A stretch of 64,000 nt of DNA, taken from Mannheimia granulomatis (lineage in GTDB: Bacteria > Pseudomonadota > Gammaproteobacteria > Enterobacterales > Pasteurellaceae). The stretch spans positions 303,501-367,500 of the forward strand of contig NZ_CP016614.1 in the NCBI RefSeq assembly GCF_013377255.1, in the 5' to 3' direction. Positions 61,964 to 64,000 of this stretch are shown piece by piece. Positions within the stretch are counted from its first letter, which is position 1; each line of letters starts with the position of its first letter. The position numbers were made by a program, and so were the translations under genes. Under the pieces are notes generated by a model. The model made no database searches and was not told the DNA's origin. It saw nothing but the letters and a program-made list of their open reading frames with translations.

Positions 61964-62685
61964 TGATTGAGAAAGTATCCATTCGCGGAATTGAGCTGCA
62001 AGCGGTTAAAAATCAAGAAATTTTTGCAAATTTCTTAATGAATGAAAAGGAGATCAAAAAAGGCAGATTGGTTGCTATTAATGCAGAAAAAGTGATTTTG
62101 GCAGAACAAAATCCGAAACTATACAAATTTTTGCAAGAGTCAGAATTGAATTATGCAGACGGTATTAGCATTGTGTATTCCATTAAAAAGAAATATCCCA
62201 AACATAATCTAGAGCGGATTGCCGGTGCAGATTTATGGGAAGCACTCATGAAAAAGGCAGGCGAATTAAATGTACCAGTCTTTTTAGTTGGAGGAACAGA
62301 AAAAACGATAAAGGCTATTGAAACAAAATTAATAAAATGGCAGGTGAATATTGTAGGAACTCAGCATGGATATTTCCCCGAAGAACAAGAAGATGAGCTG
62401 ATTGATAATATTAAACAAAGTGGAGCAAAACTAATTACGGTCGCAATGGGTACTCCAAAGCAGGAGTTTTTTATCCAAAAGGTTCATCAACAATATCCAA
62501 ATGCGTTATATATGGGGTGTGGAGGAAGCTACGATGTGTTTATCGGTAAGGTAAAACGAGCTCCTCAAATTTGGCAAAAGCTCGGATTAGAATGGCTGTA
62601 TCGTCTGATTAAGCAGCCTACTCGCTGGCGAAGACAGATAAACTTAATTAAATATGCCTGCTACTATGCAACAAACAAGCTCTAA
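61963..62685 (+). CDS. wecG: UDP-ManNAcA transferase
   Basis: 240-residue WecG/TagA/CpsF glycosyltransferase that adds ManNAcA to lipid I, the second sugar of ECA. NAEKVILAEQNPKL, YADGISIVYS, VGGTEKTIKAIE, MGTPKQEFFIQK and the C-terminal RAPQIWQKLGLEWLYRLI are typical. The ATG at 61963 shares a base with the wzyE stop. Last gene of the locus; no terminator hairpin is obvious before the tRNA promoter. Confidence 0.94.
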   Translation: MIEKVSIRGIELQAVKNQEIFANFLMNEKEIKKGRLVAINAEKVILAEQNPKLYKFLQESELNYADGISIVYSIKKKYPKHNLERIAGADLWEALMKKAGELNVPVFLVGGTEKTIKAIETKLIKWQVNIVGTQHGYFPEEQEDELIDNIKQSGAKLITVAMGTPKQEFFIQKVHQQYPNALYMGCGGSYDVFIGKVKRAPQIWQKLGLEWLYRLIKQPTRWRRQINLIKYACYYATNKL

Positions 62686-62769
62686 AAAATCAGCGTTTTT
62701 GACATTTATTACGCATTTTGAATAAAATAAAATCAAACAATGCGTTTTTTTATATTTTTTTTAAAAAGT

Positions 62770-62798
62770 GCTAGACAAGGGAGGATGAAATCTATAAT
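62770..62798 (+). promoter_or_regulatory. Promoter of the tRNA-Arg/His/Pro (and rRNA) transcript
   Basis: Perfect TATAAT (62793-62798) with a weak -35 (CTAGACA region), an AT-rich upstream tract, and a G+C-rich discriminator ACGCCTCCG as found in stringently controlled stable-RNA promoters. Confidence 0.65.
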
Positions 62799-62843
62799 AT
62801 ACGCCTCCGTTGCGACGCACTAAGTTGAATTGATATAAACAAC

Positions 62844-62920
<77 letters not shown>

Positions 62921-62948
62921 GTAGTCAATGCAGCACTATCAACACAGT

Positions 62949-63025
62949 GGTGGCTATAGCTCAGTTGGTAGAGCCCTGGATTGTGATTCCAGTTGTCGTG
63001 GGTTCGAATCCCATTAGCCACCCCA
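62949..63025 (+). tRNA. hisR: tRNA-His (anticodon GTG)
   Basis: GTGGCTA pairs with TAGCCAC; anticodon GTG in ATTGTGATT; encoded CCA. The extra 5' G (-1, at 62949) faces discriminator C73, the identity element of tRNA-His. Confidence 0.96.
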
Positions 63026-63054
63026 TTTAAAACATACTCTTAATGAGTAACTAA

Positions 63055-63131
63055 CGGCGAGTAGCGCAGCTTGGTAGCGCAACTGGTTTGGGACCAGTGG
63101 GTCGTAGGTTCAAATCCTATCTCGCCGACCA
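63055..63131 (+). tRNA. proM: tRNA-Pro (anticodon TGG)
   Basis: 77 bases. CGGCGAG pairs with CTCGCCG, discriminator A and encoded CCA; anticodon loop TTTGGGA carrying TGG. E. coli has leuT between hisR and proM; here it is missing. Confidence 0.96.
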
Positions 63132-63335
63132 CTTTTTATTTTGTTCTTTAAAAATTTATCAGACAATCTGTGTGGGCACTTGTTGATTGACTTGATTTTA
63201 GAAATATTTTTTAATTTTGAAGTCTTAATAGGTGCTTAACTAGAAATTCATTTAAACTTTTTTAAGTTTACTTATAAGTTGACTTATTAAAGTGTGATTT
63301 TTATGTCAGTACATATTGAGCGATTAAACTTTTTG
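63132..63335 (+). promoter_or_regulatory. 16S rRNA leader with boxA-type antiterminator
   Basis: TGTTCTTTAAAAA at about 63143-63155 resembles boxA (TGCTCTTTAACA), where the Nus factors bind to allow rRNA transcription. A/T-rich leader up to the 16S start. A separate rRNA promoter between tRNA-Pro and boxA is not evident. Confidence 0.6.

Positions 63336-64000
<665 letters not shown>

Overview
This is Pasteurellaceae chromosomal DNA. Copies of the DNA uptake signal core ACAAGCGGTC (the type of the Actinobacillus pleuropneumoniae / Mannheimia / Bibersteinia branch, not the Haemophilus influenzae AAGTGCGGT type) recur through the window, both singly and as inverted pairs that act as terminator stems. 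The housekeeping genes (rpoBC, rplKAJL, nusG, secE, glmS, glnA, hemL, dprA) are full length and typical of gammaproteobacteria. A Mannheimia-like species is the best guess from gene content, but the sequence alone does not fix the species.

Layout. 1-5500: end of a nitroreductase gene, then a formaldehyde/aldehyde detoxification cluster (adhC, a second zinc alcohol dehydrogenase, a membrane-anchored metallo-beta-lactamase-fold hydrolase, S-formylglutathione hydrolase) and a tandem pair of small YdcZ-type transporters. 5600-12100: a DeoR-type regulator with glmS, crcB on the opposite strand, glpFK behind a CRP site, and an AhpD-like gene. 12185-16142 (minus strand): a nitrate/sulfonate-type ABC transporter and a flavin acyl-CoA-dehydrogenase-like enzyme. 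16387-19065: an amino-acid binding protein, a transglutaminase-like exported protein and merT/merP-like metal transport genes, merP being frameshifted. 19306-25127: a sorbitol operon srlAEBD-gutM-hxpB-srlR-kdsD/gutQ behind a CRP site. 25256-27035: def and dprA, divergent.

27158-40071 is the secE-nusG, rplKA, rplJL and rpoBC block. Its rplK, rplJ and rpoB promoters share an almost identical -10/start-site sequence, and a dead antisense XRE regulator gene lies between rplL and rpoB. 40244-51258 is an accessory segment between rpoC and hemL. It holds an 1886-residue secreted protein that joins a BapA-like N-terminus, about eight to ten Ig-like repeats, a serralysin-type zinc protease and an RTX tail; a decayed IS3/IS150-type insertion sequence; and a 1627-residue sialidase autotransporter with a 69-bp tandem-repeat linker. 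Together these two proteins would attack host proteins and sialoglycans at the cell surface.

53003-62685 is an enterobacterial common antigen (ECA) locus, wecA-wzz-wecC-wecD-wecE, then glnA on the other strand, then wecF-wzyE-wecG. It keeps the Escherichia coli order but lacks wecB, rffG, rffH and wzxE here. The window closes with tRNA-Arg(CCG), tRNA-His(GTG) and tRNA-Pro(TGG) directly upstream of a 16S rRNA gene that runs off the end.
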